A DNA stretch of 64,000 bases, taken from Hungatella hathewayi (GTDB taxonomy: Bacteria; Bacillota; Clostridia; Lachnospirales; Lachnospiraceae). Below the pieces are notes generated by a model that made no database searches, had not been told where the DNA came from, and worked only from the letters and a program-made list of their open reading frames with translations. Position 1 is the first letter of the stretch. The number at the start of each line of letters is the position of its first letter. This document shows positions 52,401 through 62,186 of this stretch, in pieces. The DNA lies in contig CP102274.1 in NCBI GenBank assembly GCA_025149285.1, positions 3,188,001 to 3,252,000 of the forward strand, given 5' to 3'. Both the position numbers and the translations under genes were made by a program.

Positions 52401-54337
52401 TACACGATTATCTGCCAATGAACCGCGCGGAAATGAACATCCGCGGCTGGAACCAATGTGACTTTGTCTATGTGAGCGGCGACGCCTATGTGGACCATCC
52501 ATCCTTCGGACATGCCATCATTACCCGGCTTCTGGAGGCCCACGGATACAGGGTGGGAATCATCGCCCAGCCGGACTGGAAAGATCCGGAGAGCATCCGG
52601 GTGCTGGGAGAGCCCCGGCTGGGTTTCTTTGTATCCGGCGGAAACATGGACTCCATGGTAAACCACTATTCCGTTTCCAAAAAGAGAAGACAGCAGGATT
52701 CCTATACCCCGGGCGGCGTTATGGGAAAACGCCCGGATTACGCGACGATTGTCTACTGCAATCTGATCCGCAGCGTATATAAACGGATTCCCATTGTCAT
52801 CGGCGGCATTGAAGCCAGCTTACGGCGCCTGGCCCACTACGATTACTGGTCGGACCGCTTAAAGCATTCGATTCTGATCGACTCCCAGGCGGATTTGATC
52901 TCCTATGGAATGGGAGAGCGGTCTGTCGTCGAGATTGCCGATGCGTTAAACAGCGGGATCGATGTCAGGGACATTACTTTTATTGATGGAACGGTATACA
53001 AAACCAGCAGTTTAGACAGCGTCTACGATGCGCTGACTCTGCCCTCCTACAGCGCCATGAAGGCGGATAAACTGGAATACGCCAGAAGTTATTATATCCA
53101 GTACAGCAACACGGACCCCTTTATCGGAAAACGTCTTGTAGAGCCGTACCAGGACAATTTATACGTTGTTCAGAATCCCCCTTCCAAGCCATTGACGACA
53201 GAGGAGATGGATGCCGTTTACGATCTTCCGTATATGAGAAACTACCATCCCTCCTACGAGGAGGCAGGCGGAGTTCCCGCCATACGGGAGATTAAATTCA
53301 GCCTGATCAGCAACCGCGGCTGTTTCGGAGCCTGCAGCTTCTGTGCACTGACCTTTCATCAGGGCCGGATCATTCAGGTGAGAAGCCATGAATCGCTGGT
53401 GGCAGAGGCGAAGCTTCTGACGGAGGAACCCGACTTTAAAGGATATATTCACGATGTAGGCGGGCCTACGGCCGATTTCCGCTCGCCTGCCTGCGAGAAG
53501 CAGCTGACCAAGGGCGCCTGTCCCGGCCGCCAGTGTCTGTTCCCGGAACCGTGCAGGAATTTAAAGGCGGATCATTCCGACTATATCGAACTGCTCCGGA
53601 AGCTCCGTTCTCTGCCAAAGGTGAAAAAGGTCTTCATCCGTTCCGGCATCCGGTTTGACTACGTACTTGCAGACCCCAGCCGGAAGTTCTTAAAGGAGCT
53701 GTGCCAGTATCATGTCAGCGGCCAGTTAAAGGTGGCTCCGGAGCATGTGGCGGACAAGGTGTTAAGCCGTATGGGCAAACCGCAGAATAAGGTATACCGC
53801 CAGTTTGTCAAGGAATATAAGGATATGAACGCGCAGCTGGGCATGAAACAGTATCTCGTCCCGTATCTGATGTCCTCCCATCCGGGTTCCGGCCTGCCTG
53901 AGGCCATCGAGCTGGCCGAATATTTAAGGGACTTAGGTTACATGCCGGAACAGGTGCAGGATTTTTATCCAACTCCCTCTACCATATCCACCTGTATGTA
54001 TTATACCGGATACGACCCGCGTACCATGGAAAAGGTCTATGTTCCTACGAATCCCCATGAAAAGGCCATGCAGAGAGCGCTCATCCAGTACCGCAATCCA
54101 AAGAATTACGATCTGGTGGAGGAGGCGTTAAAGAAGGCAGGCCGAACCGACCTAATCGGATATGACAAGAAATGCCTGATCCGTCCCAGATACTCGGGCG
54201 GCGGCGCATACGGCGGAGGCACAAAACCGGGAAGCGGGCAGGCAGCAGGAAGTAAAGGTCCGGGAAAACAGCGGGATGACAAGCGGACAGGAAAGAAAAA
54301 GACCATTAGAAACGTTCATAAAAAGGTTAAAAAATAA
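52397..54337 (+). CDS. ygiQ: YgiQ-family radical SAM protein
   Basis: The 646 residues contain an N-terminal B12-binding-like domain, then the radical SAM motif C309-x3-C313-x2-C316 in SNRGCFGACSFCAL, and the downstream PDFKGYIHDVGGPTADF and HVSGQLKVAPEHV segments that mark the UPF0313/YgiQ family. The C-terminal 40 residues are a Gly/Lys-rich disordered tail. Function unproven. It overlaps the HAD gene by four bases (ATGA, 52397). Length is normal for the family. Confidence 0.93.
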   Translation: MIHDYLPMNRAEMNIRGWNQCDFVYVSGDAYVDHPSFGHAIITRLLEAHGYRVGIIAQPDWKDPESIRVLGEPRLGFFVSGGNMDSMVNHYSVSKKRRQQDSYTPGGVMGKRPDYATIVYCNLIRSVYKRIPIVIGGIEASLRRLAHYDYWSDRLKHSILIDSQADLISYGMGERSVVEIADALNSGIDVRDITFIDGTVYKTSSLDSVYDALTLPSYSAMKADKLEYARSYYIQYSNTDPFIGKRLVEPYQDNLYVVQNPPSKPLTTEEMDAVYDLPYMRNYHPSYEEAGGVPAIREIKFSLISNRGCFGACSFCALTFHQGRIIQVRSHESLVAEAKLLTEEPDFKGYIHDVGGPTADFRSPACEKQLTKGACPGRQCLFPEPCRNLKADHSDYIELLRKLRSLPKVKKVFIRSGIRFDYVLADPSRKFLKELCQYHVSGQLKVAPEHVADKVLSRMGKPQNKVYRQFVKEYKDMNAQLGMKQYLVPYLMSSHPGSGLPEAIELAEYLRDLGYMPEQVQDFYPTPSTISTCMYYTGYDPRTMEKVYVPTNPHEKAMQRALIQYRNPKNYDLVEEALKKAGRTDLIGYDKKCLIRPRYSGGGAYGGGTKPGSGQAAGSKGPGKQRDDKRTGKKKTIRNVHKKVKK

Positions 54338-54357
54338 AAAGAAAAGAAGGGATTTTT

Positions 54358-55116
54358 ATGAAGATTGCAGTTGTAACAGGAGCCTCCTCCGGAATGGGAA
54401 GAGAATTTGTCAGGCAGCTGGCGGACCGTTTTAACGGAATCGATGAAATCTGGGTCATTGCCAGACGCAGAGACAGGCTGAAAGAGCTGGTATCCACGGT
54501 TCCCGTACATTTACGTCTTTTTGCCGTGGATTTAACAGACCAGAAGGAACTGATGGAATTTCAGTATGCACTGGAAGAAGAGAATCCCGATGTCAAATGG
54601 CTGATCAACTCCGCCGGTTTTGGAAAGATCGGCCCTGTAGGCTCCATCAATCTCGCTGATGAAGCCGGAATGGTGGATTTAAACTGCAAAGCACTCTGTG
54701 TCGTGACCCATATGGTGCTTCCCTACCTTTCCGGTAACAGCCGGATCATTCAGCTGGCCTCCTCGGCCTCCTTTCTGCCGCAGCCGGATTTTGCCATCTA
54801 TGCGGCCACAAAGTCTTTCGTACTCAGCTACAGCCGGGCCCTGAATGAGGAACTGAAGCCTCGCGGCATCTACGTGACCGCGGTATGCCCCGGCCCGGTT
54901 AAGACGGAATTTTTTGACATCGCGGAGACTACGGGTGAGATTCCTGTCTATAAGCGGATCGTCATGGCGGATCCAAGGCGAGTGGTAAAGAAGGCCATCC
55001 GCGACAGTATGATGGGACGAACGGTGTCGGTCTACGGCATTTCCATGAAGGCGTTTCATCTTCTCTGCAAGATTATGCCTCACGGCATGATCTTAAGAAT
55101 CATGAAAGCGCTCTGA
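54358..55116 (+). CDS. Short-chain dehydrogenase/reductase
   Basis: The 252-residue protein has the NAD(P)-binding motif TGASSGMG (7-14), the NSAGFGKIG segment, and the catalytic Y148-x3-K152 (YAATK). The C-terminal helix region (KAFHLLCKIMPHGMILRIM) is hydrophobic, like the membrane-associated SDRs of the YqjQ type. Substrate unknown. AGAAGGG precedes the start. Confidence 0.9.
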   Translation: MKIAVVTGASSGMGREFVRQLADRFNGIDEIWVIARRRDRLKELVSTVPVHLRLFAVDLTDQKELMEFQYALEEENPDVKWLINSAGFGKIGPVGSINLADEAGMVDLNCKALCVVTHMVLPYLSGNSRIIQLASSASFLPQPDFAIYAATKSFVLSYSRALNEELKPRGIYVTAVCPGPVKTEFFDIAETTGEIPVYKRIVMADPRRVVKKAIRDSMMGRTVSVYGISMKAFHLLCKIMPHGMILRIMKAL

Positions 55117-55146
55117 AAACTATACCGATAAAAAGGAATGACAACT

Positions 55147-55716
55147 GTGAAAAAATACGACAAGGGACAGTATGGATACCGGAATCATCATAAAAAAGCG
55201 GAGACAGGCAAGGTCGCCTTCGGTGCGGCCATGATCATTGTCCAGCTGGCCGCCAGAAATTTTGTGGACAGCACGGCCTGGAAGAATATTCTGACGGTCA
55301 TGGCGATCCTTTCCGTTCTTCCCACGGCCAACGTGGCTTCCCCGCTTCTGGCAGGCTGGCGTTATAAGACGCCCTCCGAGGATTTTCACCGGAGAGTGGC
55401 AGGTTATGAGGGACGTTTTTCCATTCTGTACGACTTAATCATCACGACCAGAGACACCATCATCCCGGCCGATGCGGCCATCGTTCATCCGGGCGGCGTG
55501 TTTCTTTACTGTACAGCGCCGAAGTTAGATACTGCAAAAGCGGAAAAGTGTTTGAAAGAGATCTTTGCAGGCCACAAGCTGGATTCAGGCGTGAAGATCA
55601 TTCTCGATGAAAAGGCGTTTTTCCACCGGCTGGAGAGTCTGAAGCCGGCGGAGGAATACGAGGATGACGGCAGCGTGGATTATACACTCCGGCTGCTTAA
55701 AAATTTATCCATGTAA
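55147..55716 (+). CDS. Uncharacterised membrane-linked 189-residue protein
   Basis: I do not recognise this family. A GTG at 55147 is preferred, with AAAAAGGA nine bases upstream; an ATG at 55138 has no room for a ribosome site. The N-terminal region is charged (KKYDKGQYGYRNHHKKAETG), followed by a hydrophobic stretch with two probable membrane segments (AFGAAMIIVQLAAR and AWKNILTVMAILSVLPT). A soluble C-terminal domain includes AAIVHPGGVFLYCTAP. It lies between an SDR and an RluC-type synthase in the same direction. Confidence 0.65.
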   Translation: MKKYDKGQYGYRNHHKKAETGKVAFGAAMIIVQLAARNFVDSTAWKNILTVMAILSVLPTANVASPLLAGWRYKTPSEDFHRRVAGYEGRFSILYDLIITTRDTIIPADAAIVHPGGVFLYCTAPKLDTAKAEKCLKEIFAGHKLDSGVKIILDEKAFFHRLESLKPAEEYEDDGSVDYTLRLLKNLSM

Positions 55717-55728
55717 GGGGATTGAAAG

Positions 55729-56691
55729 ATGCGTTCTCTCATTGTTACTGAAAATGAATCGGGCCAGCGGCTCGATAAGCTGCTGGCCAAATACTTGAAT
55801 CTGGCCGGTAAGGGATTCCTGTATAAGATGATGCGCAAGAAAAACATCACGCTGAACGGGAAAAAGTGCGACGGTTCGGAAAAGCTTGTCACGGGAGACG
55901 AGGTCAGGCTGTTCTTTTCCGATGAGACCATCGGGAAATTTTCCGTCCATACGCTGCAGGAAGTCAAAAAGGTGAATCTGCAGATCATTTACGAGGATGA
56001 CCATATTCTTCTGGTCAACAAGCCTTCCGGCATGCTTTCCCAGAAGGCGAAGGACAGCGATGAGTCCCTGGTGGAATACATCATCGATTACCTGGTATCC
56101 AGCGGACAGTTATCCACAGAGCAGTTAAAGAGCTTCCGCCCCTCGGTCTGCAACCGCCTGGACAGGAACACCAGCGGGCTCGTCGTCGCCGGCAAGTCGC
56201 TGCCGGGGCTTCAGATCATGTCGGCGGTGTTTAAGGACAGAAGCCTGCACAAGTACTACCGGTGTGTGGTAAAGGGCAGTGTGACGGATAAACAGGTCAT
56301 CACCGGCTTTTTAAAGAAAGACAGCGTCACAAACCAGGTGACCATAACCGCTGCGGAAGTGGAGGGAAGTGTTCCTGTCATGACGGAATACGAACCGCTG
56401 GGCCAGGCAGAAGGCTGCACCCTGTTAAGCGTCAAGCTGATTACGGGGCGGACGCATCAGATCCGGGCGCATTTGGCCTCCATCGGCCATCCCATTCTCG
56501 GTGATTTCAAATACGGCAGCAGTGCGGTCAATGAGGAAGCGAAAAAGCGCTGGAATATCCGGTCACAGATGCTTCATTCCTGTACCGTCACCTTTCCGGA
56601 GCTGCCGGAACCGCTTGCTTATCTTTCCGGTAAAACCTTTTCTGCGCCTCTTCCGCAGACCTTCCGGAAGATATGCCGGGATTGGAGTTAG
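55729..56691 (+). CDS. RluC/RluD-type 23S rRNA pseudouridine synthase
   Basis: The 320 residues have an N-terminal S4 domain (GQRLDKLLAKYL) and the synthase catalytic motif CNRLDRNTSGLVV, with the catalytic Asp in RLD. The later GRTHQIRAHLASIGHPILGD segment is the classic RluA-family C-terminal motif. Which of RluC, RluD or RluA it functionally equals cannot be told. AGGGGA precedes the start. Confidence 0.92.
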   Translation: MRSLIVTENESGQRLDKLLAKYLNLAGKGFLYKMMRKKNITLNGKKCDGSEKLVTGDEVRLFFSDETIGKFSVHTLQEVKKVNLQIIYEDDHILLVNKPSGMLSQKAKDSDESLVEYIIDYLVSSGQLSTEQLKSFRPSVCNRLDRNTSGLVVAGKSLPGLQIMSAVFKDRSLHKYYRCVVKGSVTDKQVITGFLKKDSVTNQVTITAAEVEGSVPVMTEYEPLGQAEGCTLLSVKLITGRTHQIRAHLASIGHPILGDFKYGSSAVNEEAKKRWNIRSQMLHSCTVTFPELPEPLAYLSGKTFSAPLPQTFRKICRDWS

Positions 56692-56694
56692 GCT

Positions 56695-57228
56695 ATGGGA
56701 ACATGGAATACCAGGGGCCTGCGGGGCTCCACACTGGAAGATTTCATCAACCGCAGCAACGACAGCTACCGTGAGAAGAAGCTGGCCTTAATCCAGAAGG
56801 TGCCGACTCCGATCACCCCCATCTCCATCGATAAGGAAAGCCGCCACATCACACTGGCCTATTTCGATCAGAAGAGTACGGTAGACTACATCGGCGCCGT
56901 ACAGGGAATTCCCGTCTGCTTTGATGCCAAGGAATGCGCCGTGGAGACGTTTCCCTTGCATAATATCCACCCGCATCAGATTGCTTTCATGAGGGAATTT
57001 GAGGAGCAGGGCGGTATTTCCTTCATTATTCTGTCCTATACGGTGAAAAATGAGGTCTATTACCTTCCTTTCGATGAAATTGACCGTTTCTGGACCAGAA
57101 TGGAGGAAGGCGGACGCAAAAGCTTCACCTATGAGGAAGTGGATAAGTCCTGGCGGATACGCAGCTGCAGAGACATCTTTGTCCACTATCTGGAGATGAT
57201 TCAGAAAGATTTGGACAGAAGAGATTGA
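56695..57228 (+). CDS. recU: Holliday junction resolvase RecU
   Basis: The 177 residues match Bacillus RecU in TRGLRGSTLEDFINRSN, the catalytic STVDYIG (D64) and CFDAKE (D77, E80), and FPLHNIHPHQIAFM. RecU resolves recombination junctions and is the Firmicute counterpart of RuvC. It begins four bases after the upstream stop. Its own stop codon lies within the TTGACA of the his promoter, so the recombination gene and his operon are fused head to tail. Confidence 0.94.
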   Translation: MGTWNTRGLRGSTLEDFINRSNDSYREKKLALIQKVPTPITPISIDKESRHITLAYFDQKSTVDYIGAVQGIPVCFDAKECAVETFPLHNIHPHQIAFMREFEEQGGISFIILSYTVKNEVYYLPFDEIDRFWTRMEEGGRKSFTYEEVDKSWRIRSCRDIFVHYLEMIQKDLDRRD

Positions 57229-57253
57229 CAAGAGGAGCAGTGTCCCTTATAAT
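57225..57253 (+). promoter_or_regulatory. Perfect sigma-A promoter of the his operon
   Basis: -35 TTGACA (57225-57230), 17-bp spacer, -10 TATAAT (57248-57253); both hexamers are exact consensus. The -35 overlaps the recU stop codon. Transcription would start near 57260, giving a leader of about 60 bases. Confidence 0.85.
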
Positions 57254-57267
57254 AAACTACACGTTAT

Positions 57268-57287
57268 CATGGTAGCACTTTACCATG
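57268..57287. promoter_or_regulatory. Dyad or hairpin in the his leader
   Basis: CATGGTA (57268-57274), six bases, then TACCATG (57281-57287), a 7-bp perfect stem just downstream of the expected transcription start. It could be an operator for a HisR-type repressor or a leader hairpin. No T-box specifier or stem-loop set fits in the short leader. Confidence 0.5.
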
Positions 57288-57321
57288 TGAAAGTAATGAA
57301 CAGCAACATTCGGAGGAAGCT

Positions 57322-58584
57322 ATGGCAAACAAATTATTACATACGCCGGATGGCGTCCGGGACATTTACGGAGTGGAATGCACCCGGAAGGCAGCGATCC
57401 AGAACAGGATCCTGGAGGTTTTTCATCTGTACGGATATCAGGATATCGAAACGCCGACCTTTGAATTCTTTGATATTTTTAACGAATCCCGCGGAAGCGT
57501 AAAAGCCAGGGAAATGTTTAAGTTTTTCGACAGGGATAACCATACCCTGGTGCTCCGGCCCGACGAGACGCCGGCCATCGCCAGATGTGTGACCAAGTAT
57601 TTTACAGAGGAGGATATGCCTCTTCGCCTCTGCTATCTGGAACGCACCTTTATCAACAACACCAGCTACCAGGGACGGCTCAAGGAAGCGGCGCAGACCG
57701 GTGTGGAGCTGATTGGAGACGACTCCTCCGACGCAGACGCAGAGATTCTCGCCATGGTCATCCGGGCTCTGAAGGCGGCGGGGCTCACAGAATTCCAGGT
57801 AGAACTGGGCGAAGTCGATTTTTTCCGCGGCCTTCTGGAGGAAGCGGGCATGGATGAAGAGATGGAAGAGAGACTCCGTGAACTGATTGAGAACAAGAAC
57901 TATTTCGGCGTGGAGGAGCTGGTGATGGAACAGCCCATTCCCCAGGAGCTAAAGGAGGCATTCTTAAAGCTTCCTGAGTTGTTCGGTTCTTTAGAGGAGA
58001 TCCAGGCCGCCAGGGAATTTACCAGGAATCCGCGGGCCCTGCGGGCAATTGACCGGTTAGAGGAGGTCAACCGGATTCTGGAATACTATGACTTATCGGA
58101 ATACGTTTCCTATGATCTCGGAATGCTGAGCCAGTATCAGTATTACACCGGAATCATTTTCAAGGCTTATACCTACGGAACCGGCGACTATATCGTAAAC
58201 GGCGGACGGTATGACAAGCTTCTCGTCCAGTTCGGCAAGGACGCGCCGGCTGTAGGCTTCGGAATCTCAGTGGACGACTTAATGCTGGCTTTATCGAGGC
58301 AGAAGATCGATACACCGGTCCGGGTAGTGGGCACCATGATTCTCTTCGAACCGGAGTCCAGGGAACAGGCGATTCAGCTGGCAAAGCATTTCCGCGATAC
58401 CTCCATACCGGTTCAGCTTCAGCTTAAGAAAGCGGGGCGGACGCTGGAAGCCTATCAGTCGTATGCGGCACGCACCACCATTACCAACCTGCTGTATCTG
58501 GATGAGAAGGGCTTTTCTGTAAAGATCGTGAATTTGAACTTAAACCGGACGGATGAGGTGCCGCTGTCTGAATACTTAAAATGA
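57322..58584 (+). CDS. hisZ: ATP phosphoribosyltransferase regulatory subunit HisZ
   Basis: The 420 residues resemble histidyl-tRNA synthetase (class II fold) without aminoacylation activity and pair with the short HisG. Visible are [13 protein letters not shown] at the start, [22 protein letters not shown] and the [15 protein letters not shown] segment. The C-terminal anticodon-domain-like region is present. CGGAGGAA precedes the start. First gene of the his operon; the leader has a hairpin. Confidence 0.95.
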   Translation: MANKLLHTPDGVRDIYGVECTRKAAIQNRILEVFHLYGYQDIETPTFEFFDIFNESRGSVKAREMFKFFDRDNHTLVLRPDETPAIARCVTKYFTEEDMPLRLCYLERTFINNTSYQGRLKEAAQTGVELIGDDSSDADAEILAMVIRALKAAGLTEFQVELGEVDFFRGLLEEAGMDEEMEERLRELIENKNYFGVEELVMEQPIPQELKEAFLKLPELFGSLEEIQAAREFTRNPRALRAIDRLEEVNRILEYYDLSEYVSYDLGMLSQYQYYTGIIFKAYTYGTGDYIVNGGRYDKLLVQFGKDAPAVGFGISVDDLMLALSRQKIDTPVRVVGTMILFEPESREQAIQLAKHFRDTSIPVQLQLKKAGRTLEAYQSYAARTTITNLLYLDEKGFSVKIVNLNLNRTDEVPLSEYLK

Positions 58585-58592
58585 GGGATGAC

Positions 58593-59240
58593 ATGAGATA
58601 TTTGACATTTGCCCTGGCAAAGGGCCGTCTGGCAGAACAGTCGCTGGATCTGCTGGAAAAAATAGGAATCACGTGTGAAGAGATGCGGGATAAAAGCTCC
58701 CGGAAGCTGATCTTTACAAACGAGGAGCTGGGGATGCGCTTTTTCCTGGCCAAGGCAAGCGATGTGCCCACCTATGTGGAGTACGGCGCCGCCGATATCG
58801 GCGTGGTCGGAAAGGATACAATCCTGGAGGAGGGCCGGAAGCTCTATGAGGTAATGAATCTGGGGCTGGGAAGCTGCCGCATGTGTGTCTGCGGCCCGAA
58901 AAAGGCGGAAGAGCTTTTAAAGCATCATGAAAGGATCCGGGTGGCCACCAAATATCCGGCCATTGCAAAGGATTACTTTTATAATAAAAAACATCAGACT
59001 GTGGAGATCATCAAGCTGAACGGTTCCATCGAGCTGGCTCCCATCGTCGGACTGTCCGAGGTCATTGTGGACATTGTGGAGACGGGAACGACGCTGAAGG
59101 AAAACGGCCTGGCGGTGCTGGAGGAAATCTGCCCGCTGTCCGCCCGCATGGTGGTCAACCAGGTGAGCATGAAACGGGAAAACGACCGGATTACCCGGCT
59201 GATCCATGATTTGAGGAATTACCTGCAGTCAGCGGACTGA
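58593..59240 (+). CDS. hisG: ATP phosphoribosyltransferase catalytic subunit HisG (short form)
   Basis: Catalyses the first step of histidine synthesis. The 215 residues match short HisG ([16 protein letters not shown] to the [14 protein letters not shown] and [20 protein letters not shown] segments), which lacks the C-terminal regulatory domain and needs HisZ. Start at 58593 has GAGGG five bases upstream; the ATG at 58581, overlapping the hisZ stop, lacks a ribosome site. hisZ and hisG are adjacent, as in other Firmicutes. Confidence 0.95.
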   Translation: MRYLTFALAKGRLAEQSLDLLEKIGITCEEMRDKSSRKLIFTNEELGMRFFLAKASDVPTYVEYGAADIGVVGKDTILEEGRKLYEVMNLGLGSCRMCVCGPKKAEELLKHHERIRVATKYPAIAKDYFYNKKHQTVEIIKLNGSIELAPIVGLSEVIVDIVETGTTLKENGLAVLEEICPLSARMVVNQVSMKRENDRITRLIHDLRNYLQSAD

Positions 59241-59274
59241 TCAAATACCCATATACAAGCCAGGAGGAAAACAG

Positions 59275-60579
59275 ATGAGAATTGTTGCGTTAGACGAAGC
59301 GTCCAGAAAGGATATTCTCGTAGATTTGTTAAAGCGGGACCCGAACAATTATACCGCTTATTCAGATACGGTCCAGGAGATTGTGGACACGGTAAAGCGT
59401 GACCGCGATGCGGCCGTATTTTCCTATACAGAACAGTTTGACCATGCCGTGATTGACGCTTCGACCATCCGCGTGACGGAGGAAGAGATTGAAGAGGCCA
59501 TGAGGGCGGTGGAACCGGGCCTTTTAGAAGTCATGAAGCGGTCCATGAAGAATATCCGGGCATTCCATGAGAAGCAGAAGACCTACAGCTGGTTCGACAG
59601 CAAACCGGACGGAACGATTCTGGGACAGAAGATCACAGCCCTTTCCAGCGTCGGGGTCTACGTTCCAGGCGGCAAGGCGGCGTATCCGTCCTCCGTTCTT
59701 ATGAACATCATTCCCGCAGAGGTTGCAGGCGTCGAAAAAATCGTCATGGTAACCCCTCCGGGCAGAGACGGAAAGGTCAATCCCGTGACGCTTACCGCGG
59801 CCTATCTTGCCGGGGCGACTGAAGTCTACAAGGTGGGCGGCGCCCAGGCCATTGCAGCACTTGCATTCGGGACAGAATCCATCCCGCGCGTCAATAAGAT
59901 CGTAGGCCCGGGCAATATCTTCGTCGCGCTGGCGAAGAAGGCGGTCTATGGCCATGTCAGCATCGACAGCATCGCAGGCCCCAGTGAAATCCTGGTGCTG
60001 GCGGATGAGAGTGCCAATCCCCGTTTTGTAGCGGCGGATCTCTTATCTCAGGCGGAGCACGATGAACTGGCTTCCGCGATTCTGGTGACCACCAGCATGG
60101 AGCTGGCAGAGCGGGTGTCAGAAGAGACGGAGCGCTTTACAAAGGAGCTTTCCCGCTCCGAAATCATTCAAAAATCACTGGATAATTACGGATACATCCT
60201 GGTGGCTGACACCATGGCCGACGCCATTGAAACGGTCAATGAGATCGCTCCGGAGCATCTGGAGATCGTGACAAAGAATCCGTTTGAAGACATGACGCGT
60301 GTGAAGAATGCAGGCGCCATCTTCATTGGCGAATACAGCTCCGAACCGCTTGGGGATTACTTCGCGGGTCCGAACCACGTGCTTCCGACCAACGGAACGG
60401 CCAAGTTTTTCTCCCCGCTGAATGTGGATGATTTCGTGAAGAAGTCCAGCATTATTTACTATTCCAAGGATGCCCTGGAAGCCATCCATGAGGATATCGA
60501 GACGTTTGCGGAGGCGGAACAGCTGACCGCGCACGCCAATTCTGTCAGGGTCAGATTTGAAAAGACAAGAGAGGACTAG
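59275..60579 (+). CDS. hisD: Histidinol dehydrogenase
   Basis: Catalyses the last two oxidations of histidine synthesis. The 434 residues contain VYVPGGKAAYPS, the conserved KVGGAQAIAALAFGT, GPSEILVLAD, and QAEHDELASAIL, whose His and neighbouring residues coordinate zinc. Length is normal. CAGGAGG precedes the start. Confidence 0.96.
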   Translation: MRIVALDEASRKDILVDLLKRDPNNYTAYSDTVQEIVDTVKRDRDAAVFSYTEQFDHAVIDASTIRVTEEEIEEAMRAVEPGLLEVMKRSMKNIRAFHEKQKTYSWFDSKPDGTILGQKITALSSVGVYVPGGKAAYPSSVLMNIIPAEVAGVEKIVMVTPPGRDGKVNPVTLTAAYLAGATEVYKVGGAQAIAALAFGTESIPRVNKIVGPGNIFVALAKKAVYGHVSIDSIAGPSEILVLADESANPRFVAADLLSQAEHDELASAILVTTSMELAERVSEETERFTKELSRSEIIQKSLDNYGYILVADTMADAIETVNEIAPEHLEIVTKNPFEDMTRVKNAGAIFIGEYSSEPLGDYFAGPNHVLPTNGTAKFFSPLNVDDFVKKSSIIYYSKDALEAIHEDIETFAEAEQLTAHANSVRVRFEKTRED

Positions 60580-60582
60580 GAT

Positions 60583-61170
60583 ATGGGAAGAACAGCGGAA
60601 ATAGCAAGGGTGACAAACGAAACGGATATCCGGCTGAAGCTTAACCTGGACGGAACAGGCAAAGCCACGGTACAGACAGGAATCGGTTTCTTTGATCACA
60701 TGCTGAACAGCTTCGCACGCCACGGTCTGTTTGATCTGGAAGTGGATGTGAAGGGAGATTTGGAGGTGGACACCCACCATACCATCGAGGATACGGGGAT
60801 CGTGCTGGGAACCGCCATCAAGGAGGCGGTTGGCAGCAAGAAATCCTTAAAACGATACGGGAACATGATTTTACCCATGGATGAATCCCTGATTCTCTGT
60901 GCCGTCGATTTATCGGGCCGCCCCTACTTTGTGTTCGACGCGGCGTTCACGGCCGAGCGTGTGGGACAGCTGGAGACCGAGATGGTGAAGGAGTTCTTTT
61001 ACGCCATTTCCTGTGCGGCAGAAATGAATCTTCACATCAGAAAGCTTTCAGGGGAAAACAACCACCACATCATCGAGGGGATGTTTAAGGCGTTTGCAAA
61101 GGCTCTTGACGAGGCGACGCAGACGGATTCCAGGATCACGGACGTATTATCCACGAAAGGAACGCTGTGA
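60583..61170 (+). CDS. hisB: Imidazoleglycerol-phosphate dehydratase
   Basis: The 195 residues contain GFFDHMLNSFARHGLFDLEV, the DTHHTIEDTGIVLG motif and the ENNHHIIEGMFKAFAKALD motif, whose histidines bind manganese. This is the monofunctional HisB form without the phosphatase half, as in other Firmicutes. The next gene's start overlaps its stop within a few bases. Confidence 0.96.
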   Translation: MGRTAEIARVTNETDIRLKLNLDGTGKATVQTGIGFFDHMLNSFARHGLFDLEVDVKGDLEVDTHHTIEDTGIVLGTAIKEAVGSKKSLKRYGNMILPMDESLILCAVDLSGRPYFVFDAAFTAERVGQLETEMVKEFFYAISCAAEMNLHIRKLSGENNHHIIEGMFKAFAKALDEATQTDSRITDVLSTKGTL

Positions 61171-61172
61171 CC

Positions 61173-62186
61173 ATGGAAGACCAATTGGAGATGCAGGAGG
61201 GTATGAGGCGGATCGGACGGCTTCGTTTCCGGATCGGACGCCTTCTGACAGGGATCGCGTGTCTGTCTGCCGCGGCTGCCTTTATCATTGCCTTTTCCCT
61301 GCTGGCCTGGTATGATGGAATCCATACCAGGAATACGGCTCCGGAACCGTTTAACGCCTTTCAGGAAAGCAGGGACTGCTCTGTTGACATCCAGCTGCTG
61401 GCGGGACCGTTTGCCAGCACACAGGATGATAAACAGACGTTTTACTGGGGATACGGACTGATGATGGAGCCGGTCATGGTTCTTTTTACGGGAGAGCTTC
61501 CGGAGGAATGCCGGGCGCTTGTGGAATACACCCACAATCCCGGAATCACAGAAATTCCGGAACCAGTTACCATACGCGGCCGGTCGGTATCCATTGAAAA
61601 TACGGATATTTACGACTATGCGCTGGAATTCTATCAGACCATGTGGGGACTGGCTCCCATGGAACGGAATGAGTTTAAACAGACGGTGGCTTCCTGCTAT
61701 CTGGATTCAGCGAAACAGACGTGGTTAAAAAAGCTGCCGTGGTACGGAACACTTCTGGTATTCTTTCTTCCGGTTGTATTTTTCGTCACCGGATTTTCCG
61801 AATGCCGGCGATTTGCAGTGCAGAAAAAGCGGGAACAGAAAAGACTGTCTGTCCTGAGCGAAGAAGAGATGCAGACAGCCGTACGTCAGCTTGCCGGTGC
61901 CTCGGAATTCGAACCGCGTTCCCGGATCTACGTAACAGCGGACTATGTGATTACGGGGAATTACCAGTTTGATATCATTCCTTATGCACGAATTACTTCC
62001 ATCGAAGAGACAGGCGGCTTCCTCATAGCGGTTACCGGGGATGGGGCGGCCCATATTCTGCTGTCTTCGGGTCATAAAAAACCGGATCGGATTTCGTGGC
62101 TGAACCGGTTGAAAAAAGTCCTGGAAGAGAAAATTATCTATGCTAAGATACAAGGAGAACATTATGCAGTTATATCCGGCAATTGA
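61173..62186 (+). CDS. Uncharacterised membrane protein inside the his operon
   Basis: The 337-residue protein has two clear membrane helices: one near residues 30-50 (LTGIACLSAAAAFIIAFSLL) and one near 192-212 (YGTLLVFFLPVVFFVTGF). The region between them is extracellular, of about 140 residues. A cytoplasmic C-terminal part (about 225-330) with TADYVITGNYQFDIIPYARI has the strand pattern of a PH-like or YcxB-type domain. I do not recognise the family. A GTG six bases upstream (61167) is an alternative start. The hisA ribosome site and start lie inside its last 23 bases, so translation is coupled. No link to histidine synthesis is evident from sequence. Confidence 0.75.
   Translation: MEDQLEMQEGMRRIGRLRFRIGRLLTGIACLSAAAAFIIAFSLLAWYDGIHTRNTAPEPFNAFQESRDCSVDIQLLAGPFASTQDDKQTFYWGYGLMMEPVMVLFTGELPEECRALVEYTHNPGITEIPEPVTIRGRSVSIENTDIYDYALEFYQTMWGLAPMERNEFKQTVASCYLDSAKQTWLKKLPWYGTLLVFFLPVVFFVTGFSECRRFAVQKKREQKRLSVLSEEEMQTAVRQLAGASEFEPRSRIYVTADYVITGNYQFDIIPYARITSIEETGGFLIAVTGDGAAHILLSSGHKKPDRISWLNRLKKVLEEKIIYAKIQGEHYAVISGN

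Noticed and set aside
57254..57321. T-box riboswitch ahead of the his operon
   Set aside because: The leader is only about 60 bases and contains no T-box sequence, specifier loop or antiterminator.
60175..60780. 201-codon minus-strand open frame opposite hisD/hisB
   Set aside because: Antisense shadow of two well-identified enzymes with no ribosome site.
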